Shown here one piece after another: positions 9,128-18,218 of a stretch of DNA of 64,000 nucleotides; the first letter of the stretch is position 1, and every line of letters begins with the position of its first letter. The stretch spans positions 62,001 to 126,000 of the forward strand of contig JAQBPO010000050.1 of assembly GCA_028287465.1 (NCBI GenBank), written 5' to 3'. Origin of the DNA: Fibrobacterota bacterium (GTDB lineage: Bacteria > Fibrobacterota > Fibrobacteria > UBA11236). A program made the position numbers and the translations under genes. The notes beneath the pieces were generated by a model, which did not search any database, was not told the DNA's origin, and was given only the letters and a program-made list of their open reading frames with translations.

Positions 9128-9649
9128 CTAAGCCGGAACCGACTTGGACTCTTTCGAAAGCTTCTTGAGTTTGCCCTCGTTGAGGGTCCGATCCGTATTG
9201 GAGATCTTGTCCACGAAGAGCACCCCGTTGAGGTGGTCGATTTCGTGCTGGATGCAACGGGCCATGAGGCCGTCGATATTGCGCAGGGCCTGGGGCTTGC
9301 CGCTCCGGTCCAGGTATTCCACGGTAATGGATTCGGGGCGTTCCACGTCCGCCCAGACGCCGGGAACGGAGAGGCAGCCTTCCTCGGCGGAACAGGCTCC
9401 CTTGGCCACCGAGACGACGGGATTGAACATATAGTAGGGCTTCTTCTCCTCTTCCTCGCCCGTGATATCCACGACGATGAGGCGGATGGAATGGCCCACC
9501 TGGGGGGCGGCCAGGCCGATGCCGGCCGACTTGTACATGGTCTCGAGCATATCCTCCGCCAGCTTGGCCAATTCGGGCGTGACCTTGGCCACGTCCTGGG
9601 CGCGCTTGCGCAGGACCTTTTGTCCGTAGAGATAAATGGGCAGCACCAT
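9128..9649 (-). CDS. def: Peptide deformylase
   Basis: Removes the N-formyl group from nascent proteins using a bound metal. All three family motifs are present: GIGLAAPQVG, EEGCLSVPG (metal-binding Cys) and QHEIDHLNG (two metal His and the catalytic Glu). I favour the ATG at 9649, where the product opens MVLPIYLYGQKVLRKRA as in typical deformylases and GAGGAA lies 7 bases upstream. An alternative TTG at 9700 overlaps the yajC stop (TTGA) and also has a good AGAGGAAG; it would add a 17-residue Ala/Lys-rich extension. It sits between yajC and the SpoIID-like gene on the same strand. Confidence 0.95.
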   Translation of the reverse strand: MVLPIYLYGQKVLRKRAQDVAKVTPELAKLAEDMLETMYKSAGIGLAAPQVGHSIRLIVVDITGEEEEKKPYYMFNPVVSVAKGACSAEEGCLSVPGVWADVERPESITVEYLDRSGKPQALRNIDGLMARCIQHEIDHLNGVLFVDKISNTDRTLNEGKLKKLSKESKSVPA

Positions 9650-9696
9650 ATCCGTTTTCCTCGTCTTGGGCTTGGCGGCCGCGGCCTGGGTCTTGC

Positions 9697-9975
9697 TCAA
9701 GCCTTGGCTTCCTCTTTTTCCTCGACGGCCTTGGATATCGCCGACTTGTTGAAGTCGATCCGGACCCCGTCGAATTTCAGGGTGATGACATTATCCTTGA
9801 TGGCGGCCACCTCGCCGTACATTCCCGAATGGGTCAGGACCCGGTCGCCCTTCTTCAGGGAACCGAACATCTTGTCCAGGGCCTGTTGCTCCTTCTTCTT
9901 GGGCAGGAAAATCATGAAGTAGATGATCGCAATCATCGGAAGAATGAACATCAGGTCGGTAGGGGCGAATTTCAT
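9697..9975 (-). CDS. yajC: YajC, preprotein translocase accessory subunit
   Basis: 92 residues with one N-terminal membrane helix (LMFILPMIAIIYFMIFLP), a KKKEQQ basic turn and the SLKKGDRVLTHSGMYGEVAAI domain characteristic of YajC. It associates with SecDF-YidC in the inner membrane. ATG at 9975 preceded by AAGGAAAAACC. The deformylase gene follows directly, with a possible 4-base overlap. Confidence 0.95.
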   Translation of the reverse strand: MKFAPTDLMFILPMIAIIYFMIFLPKKKEQQALDKMFGSLKKGDRVLTHSGMYGEVAAIKDNVITLKFDGVRIDFNKSAISKAVEEKEEAKA

Positions 9976-10126
9976 GGTTTTTCCTTAAAGTGGGCGCCGT
10001 GCAGGGGGCGATAGAGCAATATAATAATTTAGCCCTGGCCGGTTTTCGGGCCATTTGAGCCATCGCGGCCCGGCTTTACCCTTCCCTTCCTTGACGCCAT
10101 GTCCCGCCGGGCCCAATACTCCGAAT

Positions 10127-10474
10127 ATGATGGATCAGATGCGGCCTTACCCGCCGCCCGCCGCCCACCCCGACGCCCTTTCGCCTGCGCCGGTCTATGC
10201 TCCCCTGCCCTCCCCGGGAAACGCGGTGCAATTCGCGTTCACCACCCTGGAGGGCCTGGTGGCCCACTTTTCCCAGTGGCTGCCGCCCCAATATGTGAAC
10301 AACCTCATCGAGACGGAAAAGGAAATCTTCGTGGTGCGCAAGGAATGCTCGCTGCAGGAAACCCGTCTGCAATTCCTCAAGAAGTGCGAAAATGCCCTGC
10401 AGCGCACCTTAAGCGAATTGCAATCCGGACAAATCGGCGCCGATTGGAACCTGGGGACCCAACCGGGACGCTAA
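10127..10474 (+). CDS. Conserved-looking small protein of unknown function
   Basis: 116 residues from the ATG at 10127. A Pro-rich N-terminus (about 1-40) is followed by a helical segment with a protein-like pattern: FAFTTLEGLVAHFSQWLPPQ, then ETEKEIFVVRKECSLQETRL and KKCENALQRTLSELQ. It could form a short coiled coil. I recognise no family. Support for a real gene comes from its composition, its position before a strong terminator at 10497-10524, and its lack of overlap with other genes. The start is uncertain (a second ATG follows immediately, and the frame extends back to 10055). Confidence 0.55.
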   Translation: MMDQMRPYPPPAAHPDALSPAPVYAPLPSPGNAVQFAFTTLEGLVAHFSQWLPPQYVNNLIETEKEIFVVRKECSLQETRLQFLKKCENALQRTLSELQSGQIGADWNLGTQPGR

Positions 10475-10496
10475 AGCTCATATGGAGTGTGCCAGG

Positions 10497-10524
10497 AAAG
10501 GGGGCCCGTGGGGAGCCCCCTTTT
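10497..10524 (+). terminator. Rho-independent terminator
   Basis: 9-bp stem AAAGGGGGC/GCCCCCTTT at 10497-10505 and 10515-10523, a 9-base loop and a short T tract. It ends the small unknown gene just upstream and isolates it from the tRNA. Confidence 0.85.
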
Positions 10525-10649
10525 CGTTTGCGGGTCCCGAAGTAGCCGCTTGCGGACGGGACGGTCGGTCAGCCCCCGGCCCTATTCGCTTGCAAGGTGG
10601 GGTGGCGCTTCATACCTTATGGGGCGCCTTGCGAGAGGCGCGACTTCGA

Positions 10650-10722
10650 GCACCCGTAGCTCAGTGGATAGAGCAGCGGTTTTCTAAACCGTTGGTCCCT
10701 GGTTCGACCCCAGGCGGGTGTA
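10650..10722 (+). tRNA. tRNA-Arg (anticodon TCT)
   Basis: 73 bases fold into a standard cloverleaf. The acceptor stem GCACCCG/CGGGTGT has one G-T pair. The D arm contains AGCTCAGTGGATAGAGC. The anticodon stem GCGGT/ACCGT holds the loop TTTCTAA, anticodon TCT, reading AGA/AGG. The T arm is CCTGGTTCGACCCCAGG. No CCA is encoded; the sequence continues CTTTTCGC. Confidence 0.97.
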
Positions 10723-10861
10723 CTTTTCGCTCTTCCGGATTGGAATGGCGCCCTAGGTCCCGGATCCGGGCGTGTATTCACCTACTCCACCCCCCTCCAA
10801 TTCATAGTTTACTGGTAACCTGTCCATACCCCCGGATCCCGCCCTCTCCCGAAAGGTCTAA

Positions 10862-12925
10862 ATGCAGACCAACCCTTTCCCCTCGGATGCCCTGGACTAC
10901 AAACCGGATTCCCCATCCTTGCCCGGCAAAAATGCCCGGGTGCAAGCCCTCCTCCTCTTGGACGCGAAGGGTACCATCGTGAATTGGAACTCCGAGGCCC
11001 TCCGGCTGTTCGGCTTCGCCCCCGAGGAAATCCTGGGAAGGAGCGCCTCCTTCCTGAATGCCCCGGAGGAAACCGCAATGGGTATTCCGGAGAAGGAGTC
11101 GGCCTCCGCCCTTGAAAAAGGGCGGGGCGGCGGGGAGGGTACGTATCGCGGAAGGGACGGGGCGACCTTCCGGGGATCGAGCGTGGTATACCCGCTCTTG
11201 CGGGTGGACGGGCAATCGTCCGGTTTCGTGAAACTCATTTGGGATTCCCGTGACGAACAGGACGCTTCGGAGGCGTTCCTGGCTTCCGCGCGGAAGGTCG
11301 AATCCGTCCTGGACAACCTGAAGGATCACGCCATTTTCATGATCGACTCCGAGGGCATCATTTCGAGTTGGAACCTGGGTTCGGAAAGCGTGTTCGGATT
11401 CAAGAATGAGGAAGTCCTGGGAAAATCCTTTTCCACCATTTTCACCCCGGAAGACGTCCAGGCCGGGATCCCGGAAAGGGAATTGGAGACGGCGCGGACC
11501 AAAGGGAAAGCCGAGGACGAGAGATGGCATCAACGCAAGGACGGCACCCGGTTTTGGGCTTCCGGGGCGGTCATACCCCTGGCGGGCGATACCGCTCATT
11601 CACGATTCATCAAGGTGGTGCGGGACGCCACGGATCGGAAACGGGCCGAGGACGCGGACCGGATGGAATCCATCGGCAGGCTTGCGGGCGGGGTGGCGCA
11701 CGACTATAACAATATCCTGACTTCCATCATCGGTTATTGCGAATTGGCGGAAGCATCGACGCCGGAGGATAGCCCCCAAAAGAAGTGGCTCTCCGAGGCC
11801 TTGGCCTCGGCGCACCGGGCCGAGGCCGTTACGCAGAATCTCCTGGCCTTCAGCCGTAAGCAGATGATTTCCCCGGAGCGGACCAATCCCAATACTATCA
11901 TACGTAACCTGCATAGCCGGTTGCGTTCGACCCTGGGCGGCCGCATCCAGGTCGTTATCCATCTGGATCCGGATGTGGAGGATGTCCTGTTGGACCGGTT
12001 CCAAATCGAGCAGGTGCTCATGAATCTCGCCTTGAACGCGAAGGAAGCGATGCCGGAGGGCGGAATCGTCACCCTCAGCACCCTAAGCGCCAAGGCCACC
12101 ACCAAGGCGGTCGGCGCGGCAAGCGTGGCGGGAACCGCGTCCGGAGCCAGCGCCGCAAGCGCCCTGAACATCGCGAGCGCCTCCAATGTCTGCGAGATCC
12201 TCCCGGGACCTTCCGGCGCGAAAGCGGAAGCGGAGGCAAGGGACTTCGTGGCCTTGACCTTCAAGGATAACGGCAAGGGGATGGATGCGGAAACCGCGGC
12301 TCATGCCTTCGATCCCTTTTTCTCCACCAAGGCGCAAACGACCGGCTCGGTGGGATTGGGTCTTTCGACCGCCTATGGCGTCATCCAACAGAGCGGCGGG
12401 ACCATTACCCTATCCAGCCTGCCCGGCGCCGGAACCGAATTCGAGATCCACCTACCGGTCATTTCGGAGGGTGTGTCCGATCCTCACCGGGCGGCGGAGC
12501 CCCCGGTCCAATTCCCCATCGTCCGGAACGGAAAGGAAAGCCAAGGGAGGGGCGCCATTCTGCTGGTGGAGGATGAAGGCGCGGTAAGGAGGCTGTTGGC
12601 GGAAGTGTTGCGCAAGAGCGGCTTTCAGGTCCTGGAGGCCAAGGATGGCGAGGAAGGGTTGACGGTTTTCAATGCCCGACCGCAGGGGGTGGATATCGTG
12701 GTTTCGGACGTGGTGATGCCGAGATTGGGCGGATTGGCGATGGCCAGGCGCATCCTTTATCGCCAACCGGACGTTCCCATCCTTTTCATGTCGGGCTACT
12801 CCGAGGATCCCTTCACCGCCTTGAATATGCCCGGCAGCAAATGCCTTTTCCTGCATAAGCCTTTTTCGGTCAAAAGCCTCCTCGCGAAAGTCGAGGAAGC
12901 CGTCCTTTCAATGCAGGGCGCATAA
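10862..12925 (+). CDS. PAS-PAS hybrid sensor histidine kinase with receiver domain
   Basis: 687 residues, no membrane segment, so cytoplasmic sensing. PAS domains lie at about 25-130 and 145-255 (DAKGTIVNWNSEALRLFGF; DSEGIISSWNLGSESVFGF). The HisKA phosphoacceptor is His280 in GGVAHDYNNILTSIIGY. The ATPase domain has the N box (QVLMNLALNAKEAM), G1 (DNGKGM), the F box (FDPFFSTK) and G2 (GLGLSTAYG). A receiver domain at about 560-685 has Asp616 in VSDVVMP and Lys in LHKPF. Between the N and G1 boxes there is an Ala/Ser/Thr-rich insertion (about residues 403-460) not found in typical kinases. ATG at 10862 with AAAGG upstream. No cognate output gene is adjacent. Confidence 0.92.
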   Translation: MQTNPFPSDALDYKPDSPSLPGKNARVQALLLLDAKGTIVNWNSEALRLFGFAPEEILGRSASFLNAPEETAMGIPEKESASALEKGRGGGEGTYRGRDGATFRGSSVVYPLLRVDGQSSGFVKLIWDSRDEQDASEAFLASARKVESVLDNLKDHAIFMIDSEGIISSWNLGSESVFGFKNEEVLGKSFSTIFTPEDVQAGIPERELETARTKGKAEDERWHQRKDGTRFWASGAVIPLAGDTAHSRFIKVVRDATDRKRAEDADRMESIGRLAGGVAHDYNNILTSIIGYCELAEASTPEDSPQKKWLSEALASAHRAEAVTQNLLAFSRKQMISPERTNPNTIIRNLHSRLRSTLGGRIQVVIHLDPDVEDVLLDRFQIEQVLMNLALNAKEAMPEGGIVTLSTLSAKATTKAVGAASVAGTASGASAASALNIASASNVCEILPGPSGAKAEAEARDFVALTFKDNGKGMDAETAAHAFDPFFSTKAQTTGSVGLGLSTAYGVIQQSGGTITLSSLPGAGTEFEIHLPVISEGVSDPHRAAEPPVQFPIVRNGKESQGRGAILLVEDEGAVRRLLAEVLRKSGFQVLEAKDGEEGLTVFNARPQGVDIVVSDVVMPRLGGLAMARRILYRQPDVPILFMSGYSEDPFTALNMPGSKCLFLHKPFSVKSLLAKVEEAVLSMQGA

Positions 12926-12960
12926 GGCCGGGGAGATTGCCAAGATACCAGGGCGAAAGC

Positions 12961-15258
12961 TCAAAACCGGTATTCGAGCCCGCCGCCAAAGGTCCAGTGC
13001 ACCTGGTGCGGATAGGTGCTCCACACGTACTGGTTATAGAATTCGGTATAGGGTTTACTCGCGAGAAGGTTCCGCCCCCATAGGGTCGCCGTGATACGGT
13101 CCCGGTAGAATGCCCGTTGCAGAATGGCATCCAGCTGGAATTGCGCGCGCTCCTTACCGACTTCCACCCCGTCGATCGGATCCGGCCTCTGGGTGATATA
13201 ATTGAAATGGGTACCGCGCATGAATGGCGAAGAGAGGATTCCGAACAGGCTGAAATCCACATCCCAAGGCAGGTCCAGGTAGGCCTTGACGCGTCCTACG
13301 TGCCGAGGGGTCCAGCGCGGCTCCCCGTGCAGATCCTCTTCCTTCACGATCCGTCCGGAAGTGTCACCGGGGATCTCCCGGCCCAGGACATGGTATTTCC
13401 AGAAAAGGGCATAAGACAATTCGAGACGGAGCAAGGGGATGGGAAAGAGCCGGATGAGGCCTTCGCCCCCGAAGCTCTCATAGTTGTAGATGTTGGTGTA
13501 ATAGAGGGGCACGATTCTGCCGCCGGCATTGACACGGGAGGGCACTACGGTCTGGAGGGATGCATCGAAGGGCGTGACGGAAATCTGGTCCCGAACCCAG
13601 CTGTAAAAGCCCGACCCGTCCCACTGGAGCAGGGATCCCAACCATCCACGCCCGCCGGCCTCCAAGGTATAATAATCGGTCGGTTTGACGTCCGTCCCTC
13701 CCCCTACGATGGCGGCCCAAGCGCCCGCGGCCGGGGGCGGGTTCGCCACTCCCTGGGCCTGGAAGTACCAGGGCGGCGGCACCTGCTGCACCGGTATTTC
13801 CATGTCGGAATGGGCGTGGCTGGGGGTTGTGATGCTGCGGGAAGCGGCGGCCCAAAAGGTAAGGTCCGGAGTCGGCCGGTAGGCGAGCCGCAGGCTCGGC
13901 GAAATCTCCGGGACCGGGCTGATGAGGGTCCATGTTTCGGCCTTGGCTCCGAGGGTGAGTCTCCAGCGGGTCCCTAGGGTCAATTCATCCTGGAGAAAGG
14001 TTCCGAAGAGGTAGGCTTTGAGATCCGGTTCCACGAAATTGCTGGACCGGCTTCCGTCAGGGTTGGTGAACCGGAAATAGACCCTGCGCATGTTGGCCCC
14101 GATGTTTATCCGGTGCCCCTTATAAGCTTGCACGTTATCCTGGAGCTCCAGATCGCTGACATCGAAGTCATCGTTGAAGCCTGGCCCGCCCATCCAGCGC
14201 AAATCGTGGCGCCAATGATAGGCGTTCAGGAAAAGGGCATGGTATTCGCCCATGTAATCCACCCGGGTACGGGCCACCACCTGGACGCCGTGATCCTCGT
14301 CGGGGATTTCGCTGGGCGGGGGTTGCCGGTATGCGGCCGGGTCCGCGGGAGCCGAGTCGGGCCAAGGGTGCTGGACGATGTTGTATTTCCCGCTGCGGAC
14401 ATCGCTCCGGGAAATCCCCCCGGACCAACGCCACTTTTCCCACGGCTGGAAATCCCACTTGGCGCCGAAGGATATCGCTTTCTGGTCATCGTCCGGCGCT
14501 ACGGGAAAAAAAGAGTTGGGGTGCATGATCAGGGCGCCGAATTTGGTGGGGGCCAATAAGGAATCGCCCGAGAACATGGGGTTGCGGTCATATCCTTCGT
14601 GGTTCTTGAACTTGGCCCAGGCGGAGAGGAAGAAATTCTCCTTCGGCTCGTATCCGTAGCGGATGTAGGGCGCGAGGTAACCCTGGGTTCCTCCCTCGAG
14701 TACGGCATGGAGGCCTTGCGACCTTTCCCCATCCTTGGTGAAAATGCTGATGATACCGGTGACCGCATTGGCCCCGTAAATGGTGCCCCCAGGACCTTTG
14801 ATCACTTCGATGCGCTGGATGTCGGCCAAGGGGAGATCCAGGATGTCGAAAATGACGCCGCCCGTGGTCGGGTTGGTGATGGGCACGCCGTCCAGGATCC
14901 AGAGTTGGGTCTGGCTGAAGGGATGGGCGCCCTCCCGTACGCCGACGGCGCTGATGGTGTAGGAGTCATCGGCGAACCATCCCCCGGGCGTCATCTTGAG
15001 AACGTCCTGGACGCGAGTGGCGCCGGATCGGTGGATGTCCTCCTCAGTGATGATATAGACGGACGAGGCCACTCCCTGAAGCTGCTGGCTCCTCTTGGAG
15101 ACGGAAGTGATATCGATGTCCAGGAGCCGATTCAGGGAGAATTGATCCAGGCCGACCTGTTGGGCCCCCGCAACCGCCGGCATTCCGGCCAAGGCCAGGA
15201 AAAAGGCGACCGCTGCGGGCCCAATCCATGACCTCTCCGAATTCCCCCAACCAGTCAA
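12961..15258 (-). CDS. TonB-dependent outer-membrane receptor
   Basis: 765 residues. A signal peptide ends near AVAGA, then a plug domain follows (about 40-170; SSVYIITEEDIHRSGATRVQ, QLWILDGVPITNP, IQRIEVIKGPGGTIYGANAV). A long barrel ends in FGGGLEYRF with the expected terminal Phe. Such receptors import siderophores, cobalamin, metal complexes or oligosaccharides using TonB energy; the substrate is not evident. The start is a TTG at 15258 preceded by GGAGGAG; the in-frame sequence gives a credible signal peptide. It stands alone between a hybrid kinase (convergent) and a small lipoprotein (divergent). Confidence 0.92.
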   Translation of the reverse strand: MTGWGNSERSWIGPAAVAFFLALAGMPAVAGAQQVGLDQFSLNRLLDIDITSVSKRSQQLQGVASSVYIITEEDIHRSGATRVQDVLKMTPGGWFADDSYTISAVGVREGAHPFSQTQLWILDGVPITNPTTGGVIFDILDLPLADIQRIEVIKGPGGTIYGANAVTGIISIFTKDGERSQGLHAVLEGGTQGYLAPYIRYGYEPKENFFLSAWAKFKNHEGYDRNPMFSGDSLLAPTKFGALIMHPNSFFPVAPDDDQKAISFGAKWDFQPWEKWRWSGGISRSDVRSGKYNIVQHPWPDSAPADPAAYRQPPPSEIPDEDHGVQVVARTRVDYMGEYHALFLNAYHWRHDLRWMGGPGFNDDFDVSDLELQDNVQAYKGHRINIGANMRRVYFRFTNPDGSRSSNFVEPDLKAYLFGTFLQDELTLGTRWRLTLGAKAETWTLISPVPEISPSLRLAYRPTPDLTFWAAASRSITTPSHAHSDMEIPVQQVPPPWYFQAQGVANPPPAAGAWAAIVGGGTDVKPTDYYTLEAGGRGWLGSLLQWDGSGFYSWVRDQISVTPFDASLQTVVPSRVNAGGRIVPLYYTNIYNYESFGGEGLIRLFPIPLLRLELSYALFWKYHVLGREIPGDTSGRIVKEEDLHGEPRWTPRHVGRVKAYLDLPWDVDFSLFGILSSPFMRGTHFNYITQRPDPIDGVEVGKERAQFQLDAILQRAFYRDRITATLWGRNLLASKPYTEFYNQYVWSTYPHQVHWTFGGGLEYRF

Positions 15259-15427
15259 TCCACTCCTCCATCCGGGTACCCGCGGAATCTTCCATCATAA
15301 ACCCCCGAGGGCGGACGGATCAAGGTTCGCGGAAGAGGCATCCTTGTTGCCAAGGGAGCCCGGGTGGTACGATTCGCTTGATGAGTGGCCGCGTTCGGCC
15401 ACCCGGTTACGGTAAAGAGGTCGGAAA

Positions 15428-15895
15428 ATGTTCGAAAACCCCCCGCGTTTTCTTTCGGGATTTGCCCTGGTCTGCATCCTGGCGGCCTGTACGCATGAAT
15501 CCACGGGCGTTGATGCCGTCGTTCCGCCCACCGAAGCGGATCTGATCGGAACCTGGCGGACGTCCGCGTCCTTGGGAAGCGCCACCATTTCCGCGGCCAT
15601 GGATATCAAATCCGATCATTCCATCGTCCTTTCGCAAAAGATGAAGGGCGCCGTGGCGGCCAATCCCGAAATCGAATTCGAGCAAGCCCGGGAGTCCGGA
15701 TCCTGGAGCTATCAGCCGGCGGGCCCGGTCCTGAAGACGCTGAAGGTCGATTGCCAATATGCGGATATCGACACCCATGAATTGGCAGCCGCACCCTGCA
15801 AGGCCCCCATCGGGAAGGATATCATGGTAAATATCAACGGCAGGACCTGGACCGTGGTGGATGGTTCCGCAACCTACCTCTTCGAGAAGGATTGA
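15428..15895 (+). CDS. Small lipoprotein of unknown function
   Basis: 155 residues; ATG at 15428 with AGAGG upstream. The lipoprotein signal FALVCILAAC places Cys at residue 21. The mature part starts with a Thr/Val linker, then has a beta-rich pattern (DLIGTWRTSAS, then SIVLSQKMKG, GSWSYQPAG, TWTVVDGSATYLFEKD). This resembles lipocalin-like proteins that begin with a GxW motif. The role is unknown. It is divergent from the TonB receptor, sharing a 169-base intergenic region. Confidence 0.75.
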   Translation: MFENPPRFLSGFALVCILAACTHESTGVDAVVPPTEADLIGTWRTSASLGSATISAAMDIKSDHSIVLSQKMKGAVAANPEIEFEQARESGSWSYQPAGPVLKTLKVDCQYADIDTHELAAAPCKAPIGKDIMVNINGRTWTVVDGSATYLFEKD

Positions 15896-15927
15896 ACCCG
15901 TTTACGCCGCTGCGGTTCATTTCCGGG

Positions 15928-16680
15928 TCAGGGCAATCCCTGACGGGTGCCGGATCCCGAAGAGTTGGGGACGGATACGTTGGGATAGAAGAGGACGGCT
16001 AGCTGTACCTGGACATCCCGCGCATGCCATGGGGAGATTTCCTTGATATCGTCCGCAAGGAGGTTCCGGAACCCATGGGAGTACCTCGTATCCAAAACCA
16101 CATCCAGGGTGGGCGATAAAAGGAAGGTAAGCCCGACGCCTGCCTGCCCCAGGAAATCCCATGCCTCGAAATCCTTTTCGGATAGGCGTTCGCCCGGGGC
16201 TTGTTCTATCTCATACGAATTGTATGCAAGCGCCGGACCCGCGAGCAGGTGGATGCCGATCTGGTTCCGCACAAAGCCGATTTTCAGGAGCAGGGGTGTT
16301 TCAACCGAGACCATCTCGACCCTCGATGAATGCCCTCCCGATTCCAATCCGACGGCTTTCCGGATCCCTTTCATCTCAATCATGAAGTCCAGTGTCGGGA
16401 CCAAGGCGAAAACCCGGGGATCCAAGGTCGATGCCAGGTGTTTCGGATAGGGTTGCAGGCCTTTCGGCATGGCGTCCCATTGGAATCGGAATCCCCCCAT
16501 GGCTCCCGGGCCGCCATTTTCCGGATTGGGCTTGGTATCCGGGCGGCTGAAATCCATGCCGAGCAAGGGACCCACGGACCATTGGCGGAGGGAGATCGCT
16601 TCCCGTAAGGATTCAGAATGGGCTAAGGTGAAGGATGCTACGCCTGCCATAAGGCATAGCGATCTGAAATCTAGGCTCAT
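15928..16680 (-). CDS. Small outer-membrane beta-barrel protein
   Basis: 250 residues with a signal peptide (CLMAGVASFTLAHS) and alternating hydrophobic strands typical of 8- to 10-strand PorT/OmpW-like barrels (WSVGPLLGMDF, ETPLLLKIGF, IGIHLLAGPALAYNSYEI, GQAGVGLTFLLSPTLDVVLD). A GGAG site lies 6 bases before the ATG. The terminal segment after VLFYPNV is a disordered Ser/Gly tail, unusual for a barrel. It converges with the small lipoprotein gene at about 15.9 kb. Function unknown. Confidence 0.75.
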   Translation of the reverse strand: MSLDFRSLCLMAGVASFTLAHSESLREAISLRQWSVGPLLGMDFSRPDTKPNPENGGPGAMGGFRFQWDAMPKGLQPYPKHLASTLDPRVFALVPTLDFMIEMKGIRKAVGLESGGHSSRVEMVSVETPLLLKIGFVRNQIGIHLLAGPALAYNSYEIEQAPGERLSEKDFEAWDFLGQAGVGLTFLLSPTLDVVLDTRYSHGFRNLLADDIKEISPWHARDVQVQLAVLFYPNVSVPNSSGSGTRQGLP

Positions 16681-16854
16681 TGGAACTCCAGGAAAGGCGA
16701 AGGCTACCCTTCCATCTTAACAATGTTCCCTTGGAGTCGATGATAAGCCCCATTTTCCCTTAAAACAGAGGACGCTGGACCTGTTCCTACCTTGGGGTAT
16801 ACGTATAAAACGTACCCCGGACTTATCGGATTCGATCCATGACTCCGAAGGCTT

Positions 16855-17754
16855 CTAATCCCCAGGCAACGGAAGCAGCACCCGAGGCGAAATGAACGCC
16901 CGCTCTTCTTGCGTGATGGGATCCCGGAAGCGGAGGCTCTTCGAGAGGAGCTGGAGCGGCCGGGCCGGATCATCCGGGGCTTCCGTACTCAGCTCCGGAT
17001 AATACGGATCATGAAGGATGGCCGCCCCGATTTGGGAGACCTGCAGCCGCAACTGGTGCCGCTTCCCTGAAGACGGATGGAGGGCGAGCGTGGCATAGGC
17101 TCCAGAGCGCTCCAAGATCCTCATGCGGCAAAACGAATTGGGAACCCCTTCCGCCAAATGGCGCCGCAAGGTGGGGCCGTATTTTTCGATGCGGCCTTGC
17201 AACTCCCAGGAATCTTCCGCCGGCGGTCCTGAGAGCCAGCGGACATTCGCCCGGTACTCCTTTTCCACTTGACGCTCCCTGAACAGGTCTTGATAGCGTC
17301 CCCGCTCGCTTTCATTAATGGAAAGCAGAACCAGGCCAGCCGTATGCCGGTCTATCCTGTGGACCGGGGAAAGCCCATGCAGGCCGGTTTCCTCCATCAA
17401 TTGGTATAGGAGGCATTCCCTCACGAATCTTCCGCCCGGAACCACGGGCAGGAAATGCGGCTTGCAGGCGACGAGGATATGTTCGTCCCGGAAGAGGATT
17501 CGATGGGCTTCCGATAGGCGCGGCTCTTCGGAAACTTCCCTGAAATATTGGATTTCCATTCCGGGCCCGAGCTTGGATTCGGCGAACGCGGCGGTTCCAT
17601 CGCCGAACCGGACCTTCCCCTCCCCAATGCGGCTTTTCCAGGTTTCCGCCCCGATGTGCGGAAAGCGCCCGGTGAGGAAGTCGAGCAAGGCGAGGTCTGC
17701 GGGGATTCCGCGGGGCACTAGTACGGAGGATGCCCTGGGCGAGATGCTGTTCAC
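16855..17754 (-). CDS. RluA-family RNA pseudouridine synthase
   Basis: About 299 residues. An S4-like N-terminal part (residues about 15-75) is followed by the catalytic domain: DEHILVACKPHFLPVVP, PVHRIDRHTAGLVLLS with the catalytic Asp, EKEYRANVRW, and SSGKRHQLRLQVSQIGAAIL with the conserved RxQxR-type turn. It isomerises uridines in rRNA or tRNA; the exact target site cannot be read from sequence. The start is a GTG at 17754, with a weak ribosome-binding site. It follows a small membrane-protein gene on the same strand. Confidence 0.92.
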   Translation of the reverse strand: MNSISPRASSVLVPRGIPADLALLDFLTGRFPHIGAETWKSRIGEGKVRFGDGTAAFAESKLGPGMEIQYFREVSEEPRLSEAHRILFRDEHILVACKPHFLPVVPGGRFVRECLLYQLMEETGLHGLSPVHRIDRHTAGLVLLSINESERGRYQDLFRERQVEKEYRANVRWLSGPPAEDSWELQGRIEKYGPTLRRHLAEGVPNSFCRMRILERSGAYATLALHPSSGKRHQLRLQVSQIGAAILHDPYYPELSTEAPDDPARPLQLLSKSLRFRDPITQEERAFISPRVLLPLPGD

Positions 17755-17784
17755 GGGGTAAATATAAATCGACCCGACCGAACG

Positions 17785-17816
17785 GGCCTCCGGCGACTCA
17801 CATCCTTCCGGAGGCC
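17785..17816 (-). terminator. Possible terminator hairpin after the small membrane protein
   Basis: 9-bp perfect inverted repeat GGCCTCCGG/CCGGAGGCC at 17785-17793 and 17808-17816 with a 14-base loop. It lies 35 bases past the stop of the small minus-strand gene and 30 bases before the pseudouridine synthase. There is no clear T run, so it is only a candidate terminator. Confidence 0.35.
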
Positions 17817-17850
17817 TGGCTCGCCTTTAACGCCACACGATCTTTCGCGA

Positions 17851-18021
17851 TCATGGGATTCCACCTTTTCCGGCGTTCGGCTTCTTCCAGGAAACGGCGA
17901 GCAGCGCCAACAAAGCGCCTTCGACGAAAAAGAGGGCGAGGGCGCCTATCGCCGCTATTTGCTGGTAAGAGGCGATTATCATGTCCGAATCCATATGCAT
18001 ATTGCCTGCCAGGTATGCCAT
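17851..18021 (-). CDS. Small single-pass membrane protein
   Basis: 56 residues from the ATG at 18021, preceded by a near-perfect Shine-Dalgarno (AAGGAGG, 4 bases before the start), the best in the window. One membrane helix (IAAIGALALFFVEGALLALLAV) is flanked by an outside-like Met/Asp/His N-terminus (GNMHMDSDM) and a basic cytoplasmic tail. The Met/His-rich leader could bind copper, which would fit the CopD-like gene on the opposite strand and the nos operon beyond it; that is inference. An upstream in-frame ATG at 18048 is less well placed. Confidence 0.65.
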   Translation of the reverse strand: MAYLAGNMHMDSDMIIASYQQIAAIGALALFFVEGALLALLAVSWKKPNAGKGGIP

Positions 18022-18218
18022 TTCGTCCTCCTTGTTGCTTCCCTTCAATGATATCCGGCAGGGCGGGATCTATCGAACGTTTTCAATGGTCAAAATGGCA
18101 TGGATGGCCGGTCCCGTCGAATGGAAGCCGGTTGGCGGCGTCGCTGCCATCTTGACATGGGATTTCGCGGGGCCCTCCATGGCTACCCGTGATACCTTCG
18201 AAGCAGCAGGGAGCGCGC

